A DNA stretch of 64,000 nt. Source: Rhodoplanes serenus (GTDB lineage Bacteria > Pseudomonadota > Alphaproteobacteria > Rhizobiales > Xanthobacteraceae). Positions 9,954-17,427 of this stretch are shown in pieces. The notes beneath the pieces were generated by a model. The model was not told the DNA's origin. It was given only the letters and a program-made list of their open reading frames with translations, and searched no databases. Location: the NCBI GenBank assembly GCA_945897515.1, contig CAMDFO010000004.1:48146-112145 (forward strand). Reading direction: 5' to 3'. The stretch's first letter is position 1; each line of letters begins with the position of its first letter. The position numbers and the translations under genes were made by a program.

Positions 9954-10121
9954 ATGGCAAAGCAGACCAAAGGCAAGCGCACGGCGAGCAAGACCGCGTT
10001 GAAGAAAGCGCCGGCGGGTCGTCGGAGTTTGAGCGCCAAGGAGCGCGAAGCGTTTCCTGGCGGCTCGAAGAAGACCAAGAACGAGGTCGAACGGGTGGTG
10101 CCGCGGATGACGCGGTCATGA
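9954..10121 (+). CDS. Small basic protein of unknown function (55 aa)
   Basis: This short ORF has a good ribosome-binding site (GGAG, six bases before the ATG) and encodes a Lys/Arg-rich protein, MAKQTKGKRTASKT..., with LSAKEREAFPGGSKKTKNE in the second half. Its stop overlaps the start of the next gene (ATGA at 10118-10121), which strongly suggests a real, translationally coupled gene. Function is unknown; the charge suggests nucleic acid binding, but that is inference only. Confidence 0.6.
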   Translation: MAKQTKGKRTASKTALKKAPAGRRSLSAKEREAFPGGSKKTKNEVERVVPRMTRS

Positions 10122-10441
10122 ACGCGAGGACAAGCATCGTCCTGGCGGGTCTGTTGCTCTGCGTCGGCCTTGACGCCGCTCTCGCGCAGGACCGCGCGCC
10201 GCAGGTCGATCCCAAGGCTTGCGCGCCGAGCGATCAATTGCGGGCCGGCGAGCGTGGCCCGACCGCGCCGCCAGCTACCACCGGCGAAAACCTCAGTGAA
10301 AAGCTGGCGCGCACCGACGGCGTGATCTGTCCGCCGAGCGTCGGGCCGGACATGCGACTGCCGACTCCTGACACCGGCCGGACGCCGGTCATCCCGCCGC
10401 CCGGAAGCCCCGGCGGCGATCAGAGCGTTCAGCCGAAATAA
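10118..10441 (+). CDS. Small secreted protein of unknown function
   Basis: This 107-residue protein has an N-terminal signal peptide (MNARTSIVLAGLLLCVGLDAALA, cleavage after ALA at about 23). The mature part is Pro/Gly-rich and carries two cysteines (in DPKACAPSD and DGVICPPS) that could form a disulfide. It overlaps the preceding small basic gene by four bases. A longer in-frame reading from 9842 exists but would run through pmtA, so the ATG at 10118 is preferred. I recognise no domain. Confidence 0.65.
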   Translation: MNARTSIVLAGLLLCVGLDAALAQDRAPQVDPKACAPSDQLRAGERGPTAPPATTGENLSEKLARTDGVICPPSVGPDMRLPTPDTGRTPVIPPPGSPGGDQSVQPK

Positions 10442-10462
10442 CGCACAGGCATCAGCGTCTTC

Positions 10463-10648
10463 ATGTTGCAAGCTGTTCGAAAATTCTGGCGTGCGCTTCT
10501 GGGTCGCCAGTCCCCGGCTGCCACTTCAGGCGTTATTCTGCATGATCCTGCCGCGCAGCGGCCGCACGATCTCGACGATCCGTTTTTCGATCCCAAAGTG
10601 CAGGCCCGGATCGCGGAAGCGATCACCAACGCCGCCCAGAAGAAGTAA
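10463..10648 (+). CDS. Small conserved-looking hypothetical protein (61 aa)
   Basis: This 61-residue ORF begins MLQAVRKFWRALLGR, an amphipathic basic helix, and continues with a hydrophilic segment (HDLDDPFFDPKVQARIAEAI) that resembles small proteins in related genomes. It starts 21 bases after the preceding secreted-protein gene. No signal peptide or known domain is visible. Coding status is moderately supported by position and amino-acid composition. Confidence 0.5.
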   Translation: MLQAVRKFWRALLGRQSPAATSGVILHDPAAQRPHDLDDPFFDPKVQARIAEAITNAAQKK

Positions 10649-10761
10649 CGGGTCCACGGCCGCCCGCGCGCCCGAAGTGCGCGGAGATGTCCCATTTTGA
10701 ACCGGAAAGCTCGATCAAAATTCGTTCCGGCGCGCCGAAAAAATTTGGTTAAAAATAATGG

Positions 10762-10790
10762 TTAACAAACTGCAAACGCCCTGCTAGGGT
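10762..10790 (+). promoter_or_regulatory. Possible sigma-70 promoter of the secreted protein at 10838
   Basis: TTAACA and TAGGGT are separated by exactly 17 bases in a locally AT-rich stretch (10735-10770), 48 bases upstream of the next start. This is a moderate match to a housekeeping promoter. Confidence 0.4.
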
Positions 10791-10837
10791 GATTTCGTCA
10801 TGAGGAGGCCACTCTCTTTTACCAAGGGAGCCTCACG

Positions 10838-11353
10838 ATGAAGTCCATTGTTACACTGACACTCGCCTTGTTGATCTGCGGATTGGCAGGCATGGCCACC
10901 CCGGCCTCGGCTGGGGACTATCGGAAGAGCGGTTGCTACAAGTGTCCGCCCCCGAAGAACTACGACAGCCAGGAAGTCGTGAAGACCACGAGAGACGTCG
11001 ACCACTCGCGAGTCATCGAGACTCAGGCCGTCGTCCCCTCCAAGCGTCTGATCGAAACCAACCACCTGATCATCCGCGAGAATGAGACCCGCAATGTCGG
11101 CGTGGTTCAGCACAACCACACCGTCATCGAAAAGGAACTCATCCTGACCAAGCGGAACGTTGACACCAAGACCGTCAACACCCAGGTCAATCTGGTGGAG
11201 CACAAGTACAACACCGAGCGGAAGCGGATCGTGGAAGAGCGGGAAATCCCCGGCCACAACCGCGACCTGAGGGATTGCGACTGCCCGACCAAGAAGTCGG
11301 TGGGCGTCCAGGCCTACGGTCAGGCTCCGAAGTATGTGAGCTCGCGCTACTAA
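10838..11353 (+). CDS. Secreted protein with repetitive hydrophilic strands, unknown function
   Basis: This 171-residue protein has a clear signal peptide (cleavage after PASA at about 25). The mature protein has a Cys pair near its start (GCYKCPPP) and one near its end (CDCP), enclosing about 100 residues of irregular repeats rich in Val, Glu, Asn, Thr and Lys, e.g. HLIIRENETRNVGVVQHNH and VIEKELILTKRNVDTK. The alternating pattern suggests a beta-solenoid or fibrous periplasmic/surface protein; I recognise no family. It is monocistronic, with its own promoter-like sequence, a GGGAG ribosome-binding site and a strong terminator. Confidence 0.8.
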   Translation: MKSIVTLTLALLICGLAGMATPASAGDYRKSGCYKCPPPKNYDSQEVVKTTRDVDHSRVIETQAVVPSKRLIETNHLIIRENETRNVGVVQHNHTVIEKELILTKRNVDTKTVNTQVNLVEHKYNTERKRIVEEREIPGHNRDLRDCDCPTKKSVGVQAYGQAPKYVSSRY

Positions 11354-11378
11354 CGCAGGCTCCCGGTAGCGCGTCGAA

Positions 11379-11413
11379 GGCCGCCTCGCAGTTTTCTGCG
11401 GGGCGGCCGTTTT
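11379..11413 (+). terminator. Rho-independent terminator after the secreted protein
   Basis: A GC-rich hairpin (GGCCGCC, CGCAG, loop TTTT, CTGCG, GGCGGCC) is followed by TTTT; it starts 25 bases beyond the stop. Because the next gene is convergent, it may serve both strands. Confidence 0.85.
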
Positions 11414-11440
11414 CATGCGATGAAAATATCCTGGAAGCGA

Positions 11441-11725
11441 TTACCGCGCGGGCGCGGAATCGACGATCGTCTTGGACGATCCCTCCGGCGCGGCCTGGTA
11501 TCCGGGAGGCGTCTGCCCCTGCGGGCTTGCCGCGGGCGCTCCGCCGGTCGTGGTGCCGCTCGGGCCGGTGGGGCCTTGCGGCTGCATCTGGCCTTCCGTC
11601 GAGACATGAGTGCGACCGGTGCTGTGCGGGGAATCGCCCTGCTTGCCGTCGGACGCTTGTTTGTCCTGCGCCGCCGCGGGCGCGATCAGGCATGCGGCGC
11701 ATAAAACAGCCAGGAGAAGGCGCAT
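11441..11725 (-). CDS. Small secreted Pro/Gly/Thr-rich protein
   Basis: This 94-residue protein has a signal peptide (MRLLLAVLCAACLIAPAAAQ). The mature part is low complexity (STEGQMQPQGPTGPSGTTTG) and likely disordered. ATG 11725 is preferred over an upstream in-frame start at 11752 because AAGGAA lies at correct spacing. It is convergent with the preceding secreted-protein gene, and function is unknown. Confidence 0.6.
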   Translation of the reverse strand: MRLLLAVLCAACLIAPAAAQDKQASDGKQGDSPHSTGRTHVSTEGQMQPQGPTGPSGTTTGGAPAASPQGQTPPGYQAAPEGSSKTIVDSAPAR

Positions 11726-11976
11726 GGGCTTTCCTTTGATTGAGTCGTTCACGAACGGCCAAGCAACGGAATTTGTTCCATGGGCATCGGCCGACTTGCT
11801 CCACGCCGGAGCCCCCAGTGAGCGCGGCGCACCACATTGGCGCTGATCGCCATGCCAAGCACCCGTCTCGGATAAGCGTCACGCCGAAGCGTGTACCCGA
11901 AATAGCCTTTAGCTCGAACGGCTTGACTCCGTTTGCCGCGGCTTCCTATATCCGCCCTCTTACCCTTGGCCTGGAC

Positions 11977-12053
11977 GGCGGGGTAGCTCAGTTGGTTAGA
12001 GCAGCGGAATCATAATCCGGAGGTCGGGGGTTCAAATCCCTCCCCCGCTACCA
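11977..12053 (+). tRNA. tRNA-Met (CAU), elongator type
   Basis: This 77-nt gene has an encoded CCA end. The acceptor stem is GGCGGGG paired with CCCCGCT before ACCA, the D-arm is GCTC/GAGC, the anticodon loop ATCATAA gives CAU, and the T-arm is GGGGG-TTCAAAT-CCCTC type. The G1 start and absence of three G-C pairs under the anticodon loop argue against initiator tRNA. A tRNA-Ile with lysidine-modified CAU is possible but the sequence looks like alphaproteobacterial tRNA-Met. Confidence 0.92.
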
Positions 12054-12115
12054 AGTCCAGGCCACACGGGATATCCTCCCGGCTCAACCTTCCCAGACAT
12101 CGCGCGGGCTCCACG

Positions 12116-12511
12116 ATGACCGATCTCTCGGACCTTGGACTGCTCGCGGCGCGGGTGTTTCTCAGCGCCGTCTTCCTCTTCAGCGGCATCGACAAGCTCA
12201 CTCATCGCGCCGACGCCATCGCCGAGCTGGAGGCCTTGAAGCTGCCGCAGCCGGCGCTGCTCCGTCCGCTGGTGATCGTCACGCAACTGATCGCCGGCTT
12301 GATGGTGCTGCTCGGGGTCTATGCGCAATGCGGCGCCCTGGCGCTGGCGGCGTTCACCGCGCTCGCCACCCTGATCGCGCACAAGCCGATGCAGCACCAA
12401 GGCGCGGCACGGCGGATGCAGTTCACCATCGCACTCGAGCATCTCGCCGTCGTCGGCGGATTGCTGGCGCTGGCGATCGTCGGGCCGGGCCGGCTTGCGG
12501 TCGGGCCGTAG
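12116..12511 (+). CDS. DoxX family membrane protein
   Basis: This 131-residue protein has about four membrane helices. It starts with LGLLAARVFLSAVFLFSGIDKLTH, the typical DoxX entry (helix plus GxxK), and includes VIVTQLIAGLMVLLGVYAQ in the middle. DoxX-type proteins are small inner-membrane proteins linked to quinone or thiol redox processes, with no firm role assigned to most. It is 62 bases after the tRNA and 43 bases before a TTT receptor; co-transcription with the latter is uncertain. Confidence 0.85.
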   Translation: MTDLSDLGLLAARVFLSAVFLFSGIDKLTHRADAIAELEALKLPQPALLRPLVIVTQLIAGLMVLLGVYAQCGALALAAFTALATLIAHKPMQHQGAARRMQFTIALEHLAVVGGLLALAIVGPGRLAVGP

Positions 12512-12554
12512 CCTGGTTTCTCGGGCAGGTTTGAAAATTGAGGGGGGAAGACCC

Positions 12555-13550
12555 ATGCGTTCGACAATGGCAGCTCTCGCGATTTGCGCTCTGCTGCTGG
12601 CAGCGCCCGAACGCGCGGCGGCGCAAGCGCAGGACAGCGCCCGCGATTACCCCAACCGTCCGGTCAGCTTCATCGTGCCGTTCGCGCCCGGCGGGGTGAC
12701 CGGTCTGTTCGCGCGGCTGCTCGGGCAGAAGCTTGAACAGCGCCTTGGCAAGCCGTTCGTTGTCGAACACAGGCCGGGTGGCGGCGGCGTCACGGCCGCG
12801 GCCGGCGTCGCGCGCGCGGCGCCCGACGGCCACACCATCATGATGGCGTCGAGCACCATCCTGGCGTTCAACGCCACGGTGCGGAAAAATCTCGCCTACG
12901 ATCCGCGCAAGGACCTGACGCCGATCGCGCTGCTGGCGCGGGTGCCGTTCGTGCTGGTGGTCAATCCGGCGCTGCCGGTGCAATCGGTCGCCGATCTGGT
13001 CAAGCTCGCGAAGGAGAAGCCCGGGCAATTGTCGTTCGCAACGCCGGGACCAGGCACGTTCCACCATCTCAACGCCGAGATGTTCAAGAGCATGTTCGGT
13101 CTCGACCTGGTGCACGTGCCGTACAAGGGCACGGCGCCGGCGCTGCAGGACATCGTGGCCGGCCACGTGCCGTTCATGTTCAGCGACGTGCCGCCGGCGA
13201 AGGCTCTGATCGAGTCCGGCAAGCTGCGGGCGCTCGGCGTCACCACGGCGCAGCGCGTTGTGGCGATGCCCAGCGTTGCGCCGCTCGCCGAGGCCGGCAT
13301 GCCGGGTCATGACACCGCGTCGTGGCACACCATCACCACCACCGGCGGCGTGCCGAAGGACATCGTCGACAAGCTCGCATCGGAAATCCGCGCGATCATG
13401 AGCGATCCGGAGGTGCAGGCGCTGCTGATCAACGATGGCACGATTCCGCAGGTCTCGCCGTCGCCCGAGGAGATGAAGCGCTTCGTGGATTCCGAGATCG
13501 TGCGCTGGGGCGCGGTGATTACGAAGGCCGGGATCGCGGGGAGTCAGTAG
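12555..13550 (+). CDS. Orphan TTT/Bug-family periplasmic substrate-binding protein
   Basis: This 331-residue protein has a signal peptide (cleavage near AAAQ, about 24) and a Bug/TctC fold: YPNRPVSFIVPFAPGG, VVEHRPGGGG and GVARAAPDGHT are the family ligand-loop signatures. TctC-like proteins bind carboxylates (citrate, nicotinate, aromatic acids) for TctAB transporters. No tctA or tctB lies nearby. The start at 12555 has a GGGGGGAAG ribosome-binding site. The ligand cannot be read from the sequence. Confidence 0.9.
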   Translation: MRSTMAALAICALLLAAPERAAAQAQDSARDYPNRPVSFIVPFAPGGVTGLFARLLGQKLEQRLGKPFVVEHRPGGGGVTAAAGVARAAPDGHTIMMASSTILAFNATVRKNLAYDPRKDLTPIALLARVPFVLVVNPALPVQSVADLVKLAKEKPGQLSFATPGPGTFHHLNAEMFKSMFGLDLVHVPYKGTAPALQDIVAGHVPFMFSDVPPAKALIESGKLRALGVTTAQRVVAMPSVAPLAEAGMPGHDTASWHTITTTGGVPKDIVDKLASEIRAIMSDPEVQALLINDGTIPQVSPSPEEMKRFVDSEIVRWGAVITKAGIAGSQ

Positions 13551-13556
13551 CTCTCC

Positions 13557-13659
13557 GTCATTCCGGGGCGCGCCGAAGGCGTGAGCCCGGAATCCAGGGC
13601 CAATAGCGAATCGTTGCTCTGGATTCCGGGCTCGCCGCTGCGCGGCGCCCCGGAATGAC
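13557..13659. repeat. Dispersed palindromic repeat, copy B
   Basis: This 103-bp element has perfect 15-bp ends (GTCATTCCGGGGCGC and its complement) and an inner CCCGGAATCCAG/CTGGATTCCGGG pair, as in copies A and C. It fills the gap between two convergent genes, a common position for such elements, and could act as a bidirectional terminator or RNA-stabilising hairpin. Confidence 0.9.
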
Positions 13660-13665
13660 AGACAG

Positions 13666-14868
13666 CTACGGAATCTTCTTCACCGGCTTGCTGTCGAGGT
13701 TGAACAGCTTCGCCGCCGTTCCGCCGAGGATGTTGCGCTTGGATTTCTCGTCGAGGAACGGCAGGTCGTAGATCGTCGACGGCAAGTCGAAATCCCAGTG
13801 CGGATAGTCCGACGACCACAGGAGCTGTGTGTCGGCCTTGATCTGCTTGAAGGTGGCTTCGAGCAGCGTCTTGTCCTCCGGCATCTCCATCGGCTGGGTC
13901 GAGTAGTACATCTCGCGCATGTACTCGCTCGGCTTGCGCTTGAGCTGCGGGCAGTCCGACGTGCGCATCAGATAGGAGTGGTCGAGCCGCTGCATCAGCG
14001 AATAGGCCCAGGTGAGCCCGCTCTCGATCCACATCACCTTGAGCTTGGGGAAGCGCTCGGGCAGGCCGTTCACCACCCAGTTGGTCATGTGGACCATGTT
14101 GAACCACATGAAGCCGAGCGCGTGCGCCGCGATGAAGCGATTGCACATCGCCAGCGCGCGGTCGTCCCAATTGTAGGCGGCGTGGAACGACAGCACCTTG
14201 CCCTGCTCCTCGATGAGCCGATAGGTCCGCATGAAGGTGTTGTCGTGCACCGACTTGTAGCGCGGCGACGTCACCATGAAGCCGACCACGCCCTTCTTGT
14301 CGCCGAACTCCTTCACCGTCTTGTAGGCGGCGTCGGGATCGTTGAACGGCAGATAGAGCATCGAGACGATGCGCGGTTCGTGCGCCAGGATGCGCTCGCA
14401 GAGCCAGCGGTTATAGGCCTGCGCCATCGCGGCCTCGACCTCGGGCACCGGGTGCGCGCTCAGGAACAGCATCGGCGTCGGGAACAGGCAGGCGTAATCG
14501 ACGCCCATCGAGTCCATCCAGTCGAGCGTCATGCCGATGTCGCGATGCTTGGAGACGCGCGGCTTGTCGAGCTTGCGTCCTTTGTTGCGCACGATGCGGC
14601 CCGCCATGCTCTGGCCGCCGACCTGGGTGTTCAGGAATCCGGTGCTGCGTCCGCCGCTGTCGATGGCGTCGCGCCGCATGATCGGGTTTTCGATGTATTC
14701 GAAAACCTCCGCGTAGGACTCGTTTTCGTAGTGATGCGAATCCACGTCGACGATCAGGAAATCCTGATAGTTGCGGGCGTGTGCCTGCTGGGCAGCGTGT
14801 TCGAGATGCTTCGGCGTCGAGAAGCTGTCGAAATCGACCGGCCGCACGTCGCTGCGTGGCATATCCAT
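13666..14868 (-). CDS. Amidohydrolase-2 family (ACMSD-like) metal-dependent hydrolase/decarboxylase
   Basis: This 400-residue protein has a TIM-barrel amidohydrolase layout: an early DVDSHHYE (about residue 40) in place of the usual DxHxH, a FHAAYNWDD strand with a likely metal His, a HALGFMWFNMVHMTN region, and WSSDYPHWDFD near the C-terminus carrying the conserved Asp. Members hydrolyse or decarboxylate small aromatic or dicarboxylic compounds; the substrate is unknown. ATG 14868 has GAGGGAG upstream. It is 29 bases downstream of a Rieske ferredoxin on the same strand, so the pair is probably one operon. Confidence 0.85.
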   Translation of the reverse strand: MDMPRSDVRPVDFDSFSTPKHLEHAAQQAHARNYQDFLIVDVDSHHYENESYAEVFEYIENPIMRRDAIDSGGRSTGFLNTQVGGQSMAGRIVRNKGRKLDKPRVSKHRDIGMTLDWMDSMGVDYACLFPTPMLFLSAHPVPEVEAAMAQAYNRWLCERILAHEPRIVSMLYLPFNDPDAAYKTVKEFGDKKGVVGFMVTSPRYKSVHDNTFMRTYRLIEEQGKVLSFHAAYNWDDRALAMCNRFIAAHALGFMWFNMVHMTNWVVNGLPERFPKLKVMWIESGLTWAYSLMQRLDHSYLMRTSDCPQLKRKPSEYMREMYYSTQPMEMPEDKTLLEATFKQIKADTQLLWSSDYPHWDFDLPSTIYDLPFLDEKSKRNILGGTAAKLFNLDSKPVKKIP

Positions 14869-14897
14869 GTGCGTGTTCTCCCTCGGTCCAACTCTTG

Positions 14898-15260
14898 TCA
14901 AGCCACGACGTAGATGTCGTCGCCGCGCTTCACCACTTCGTACTTACGCAGCTTCTGTTTGCGGTCGCCGACCATTTCGCCGGTCTTGATGTCGTATTCC
15001 CAGCCGTGCCACGGACAGACGAAGTGCGTTTCGTCGCCAAATTTCTGGCCTTCGTAGGTGCGGTCCGGATTGAGGATGTCGACCACGTTGTTGATCATCA
15101 CGCCCTCGCAGGCCGGTCCGCCCTGGTGCAAGCAGGTGTTGCTATAGGCGTGGTAGGCGCCGTCCTTGTGGAACACGCCGATCTCGCGCTTGCCCGCCGT
15201 CACGATGCGGCGATCGCCGTCCTTCAAATCCGATGCCCTGGCGACGAACCATTCAGCCAT
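14898..15260 (-). CDS. Rieske [2Fe-2S] ferredoxin-like protein
   Basis: This 120-residue protein has a Rieske fold with CLH at about 42-44 and CPWHGWEYD at about 81-89, providing the Cys-His/Cys-His cluster ligands. It starts MAEWFVARASDLKDGDRRIV, like ferredoxin components of Rieske oxygenases. The spacing between the two ligand pairs is about 36 residues, longer than the common 15-20, because of an insert (NPDRTYEGQKFGDE). It probably delivers electrons to an oxygenase, or forms a pair with the adjacent amidohydrolase. A longer reading extending up to 16445 was rejected. Confidence 0.88.
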   Translation of the reverse strand: MAEWFVARASDLKDGDRRIVTAGKREIGVFHKDGAYHAYSNTCLHQGGPACEGVMINNVVDILNPDRTYEGQKFGDETHFVCPWHGWEYDIKTGEMVGDRKQKLRKYEVVKRGDDIYVVA

Positions 15261-15416
15261 GTTTTCCCACCCCGCAGATTGTAGTTTCTCAAAGGAGTAC
15301 CGAAGGTCCCGTTCCGCCGCAACATCGGAGACGCACGGCAGGCACGTTGATTTCGCGCACGTGAGCCGCCATGCTGGGCAAAAGGCCGAAAACGGCGGGT
15401 AAACCGGGAGGGTGAC

Positions 15417-16385
15417 ATGCGATTGAAATCGTTCGCCGCTTTGGCGATTGCCGCGGGCCTGACGCTGGTCCTGCCGGGCGGTGCGCGGGCGCAGAATTAC
15501 CCGGAACGGCCGGTCCGGATCATCATCGCCTTCTCGCCGGCGGGCGCCATCGACGTGCTGGGACGGTTCATCGCCCAGAAGCTCTCGGAAATGTGGGGCC
15601 AGCAGGTGGTCGTGGAAAACCGGCCCGGCGGCGGCGGCAACATCGGCGCCGCGGCTGCGGCGCAGGCCGCGCCCGACGGCTACACGCTTCACTTCGGCGC
15701 GCAGACGCTCGGCACCAACGTCACGCTCTCGCCGAACACCTCGTTCCATCCGATCACCAGCTTCGAGCCGATCATGCTGGTCGGCACGGCGCTGGAAGTG
15801 TTCATGGTGGCGAACCAGACGCCGTTCAAGTCGGTCAAGGAGGTGGTCGACTACGCCAAGGCCAATCCCGGGAAGCTGAACTACGCCTCGGTCGGCATCG
15901 GCACCAGCGCGCATCTCGCCTCGGTCCTGTTCATGGACGTCACCGGCGTCAGGATGCAGCACATCCCCTACAGCCAGATGTCGCAGACCTATACCGACGT
16001 GTTCTCCGGCCGCACCGAGATCTGGTTCACCACCGCGGGCGGCTCGCTGCCGCACGTCCGCTCCGGCAAGGTTCGCGCGCTCGCGGTCAACGGACCGACG
16101 CGCTCCAAGCTGTTGCCCGAATTGCCCACCATGCTCGAACTCGGCATCAACATGCAGGACGAGTCGAGCTGGTACGGCTTCTTCGCGCCCAAGGGCACGC
16201 CGAAGGCGATCATCGACAAGATCAATCGCGATCTGCAGAAAGTCATCGACTCTCCGGACATGCGCGAGCGCGAATTGCAGCTCGGCTACCGCTACATGGG
16301 CGGGCCGCCGGAGAAGCTCGCGCAGCACCTCAAGTCCGAGATTGCGAAATGGCAAGAGCTGGCCAAGAAGGACGCGTTCAAGTAA
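15417..16385 (+). CDS. Orphan TTT/Bug-family substrate-binding protein (tandem copy 1)
   Basis: This 322-residue protein has a signal peptide (cleavage near GARAQ, about 26) and TctC signatures NYPERPVRIIIAFSPAGAID, VVENRPGGGGNIGAAA and QAAPDGYT. It is highly similar in sequence to the next gene; they share AGAIDVLGR/GGAIDVLGR, the GGGGNIGAAAAAQ loop and the C-terminal pattern KGTPK-I-KINRD. Tandem duplication is the simple reading. No transporter genes are adjacent, and the ligand is unknown. Confidence 0.9.
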   Translation: MRLKSFAALAIAAGLTLVLPGGARAQNYPERPVRIIIAFSPAGAIDVLGRFIAQKLSEMWGQQVVVENRPGGGGNIGAAAAAQAAPDGYTLHFGAQTLGTNVTLSPNTSFHPITSFEPIMLVGTALEVFMVANQTPFKSVKEVVDYAKANPGKLNYASVGIGTSAHLASVLFMDVTGVRMQHIPYSQMSQTYTDVFSGRTEIWFTTAGGSLPHVRSGKVRALAVNGPTRSKLLPELPTMLELGINMQDESSWYGFFAPKGTPKAIIDKINRDLQKVIDSPDMRERELQLGYRYMGGPPEKLAQHLKSEIAKWQELAKKDAFK

Positions 16386-16414
16386 CGGCGCGTTCGAGCG
16401 GCAGGGTCTGAGAA

Positions 16415-17395
16415 ATGCCAGCGCCCTTGCAAGCGTTCCGCGCAATTTTTTTCGGGCTGTGCATCGCGCTCGGGTTGAGCGCGGGCGCGGCGGCGCAGGA
16501 TTATCCGAGCCGCTCGGTCCGCCTGGTGATCGCGTTCTCGGCGGGCGGCGCGATCGACGTGCTCGGCCGCATCCTGGCGCTGAAGCTCACCGAGGCCTGG
16601 GGCCAGTCGGTGCTGGTGGAGAATCGCGCGGGCGGCGGCGGCAACATCGGCGCGGCCGCCGCGGCGCAATCCGCTCCCGATGGGCTGACGTTGCATCTTG
16701 GCGCGCAATCGCTGGCGGTGAACGCGACGCTAGCGCCGGTCGCGGGCTTCGACCCGGTGCGCGACTTCGAGCCGATCATGCTGGTGGCGAGCGCCCAGGA
16801 CATCGTGCTGGTGGGACCGAACTCGCCATTCAGGACCATGAAGGACCTGGTCGATCACGCCAAGGCTCATCCGCGCAAGGTGACCTACGGCACGATCAGC
16901 AACGCGTCGAGCAGTCATCTCGCGGTCACGCTGCTGAGCGAGCTCACCGGCATCCGGCTGCAGCCGATCTACTACACGCAGTCTTCGCAGATGGCGACCG
17001 ACGTGATGACCGGACGCGTCGATCTTCAGATGCCGACCACCGGCGCACACATTGGCAACGTCAATTCCGGACGAGTGCGCGCGCTCGCGGTGTCCGGTCA
17101 CGCCCGCGCCGCGATGCTGCCCGATGTGCCGACCCTGATCGAGCAGGGCATCCGGTTCGAGGACGAAGCGAGCTGGTACGCGCTGTTCGCGCCCAAGGGA
17201 ACGCCGAAGGACATCGTCGCCAAGATCAACCGCGACATGGAGCGCATCCTGGCGATGCCCGACGTCAAGGAGCGCGAGGCTCGGCTCGGCTTTCGCTTCA
17301 TCGGCGGTTCGCCGGAGAAGCTCGCGCAATTCCTGCGCGACGAGATCGCCAAGTGGGCGAACGTGGTCAAGAGCCCGGCGTTCAGCGGGCAGTGA
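16415..17395 (+). CDS. Orphan TTT/Bug-family substrate-binding protein (tandem copy 2)
   Basis: This 326-residue protein has a signal peptide (cleavage near GAAAQ, about 28) and the same TctC signatures as its upstream neighbour (LVIAFSAGGAIDVLGR, VENRAGGGGNIGAAAAA). It starts 29 bases after that gene, so the two are probably co-transcribed. Differences are spread over the ligand-facing loops (e.g. PIYYTQSSQMATDV against HIPYSQMSQTYTDV), suggesting divergence of ligand specificity after duplication. Confidence 0.9.
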   Translation: MPAPLQAFRAIFFGLCIALGLSAGAAAQDYPSRSVRLVIAFSAGGAIDVLGRILALKLTEAWGQSVLVENRAGGGGNIGAAAAAQSAPDGLTLHLGAQSLAVNATLAPVAGFDPVRDFEPIMLVASAQDIVLVGPNSPFRTMKDLVDHAKAHPRKVTYGTISNASSSHLAVTLLSELTGIRLQPIYYTQSSQMATDVMTGRVDLQMPTTGAHIGNVNSGRVRALAVSGHARAAMLPDVPTLIEQGIRFEDEASWYALFAPKGTPKDIVAKINRDMERILAMPDVKEREARLGFRFIGGSPEKLAQFLRDEIAKWANVVKSPAFSGQ

Positions 17396-17427
17396 GAGAC
17401 GGGTGGGGTGCAGAACACCCGCCTGCT

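Noticed and set aside
10745..10765. TTAA-N9-TTAA as a CtrA box upstream of the secreted protein
   Set aside because: The spacer is nine, not seven, bases; a standard promoter reading of the same region fits better.
11977..12053. Initiator tRNA-fMet
   Set aside because: The gene has an ordinary acceptor pair at 1-72 and lacks the three consecutive G-C pairs in the anticodon stem found in initiators.
14898..16445. A 515-codon minus-strand reading covering the Rieske gene and antisense to a TTT receptor
   Set aside because: Only the last 120 codons match a family; the rest is antisense to a clear exported protein and has low-complexity Arg/His-rich composition typical of GC-rich shadow frames.
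12555..17395. A complete tripartite tricarboxylate transporter locus
   Set aside because: Only periplasmic binding proteins are present; no TctA- or TctB-like membrane protein was found on either strand.
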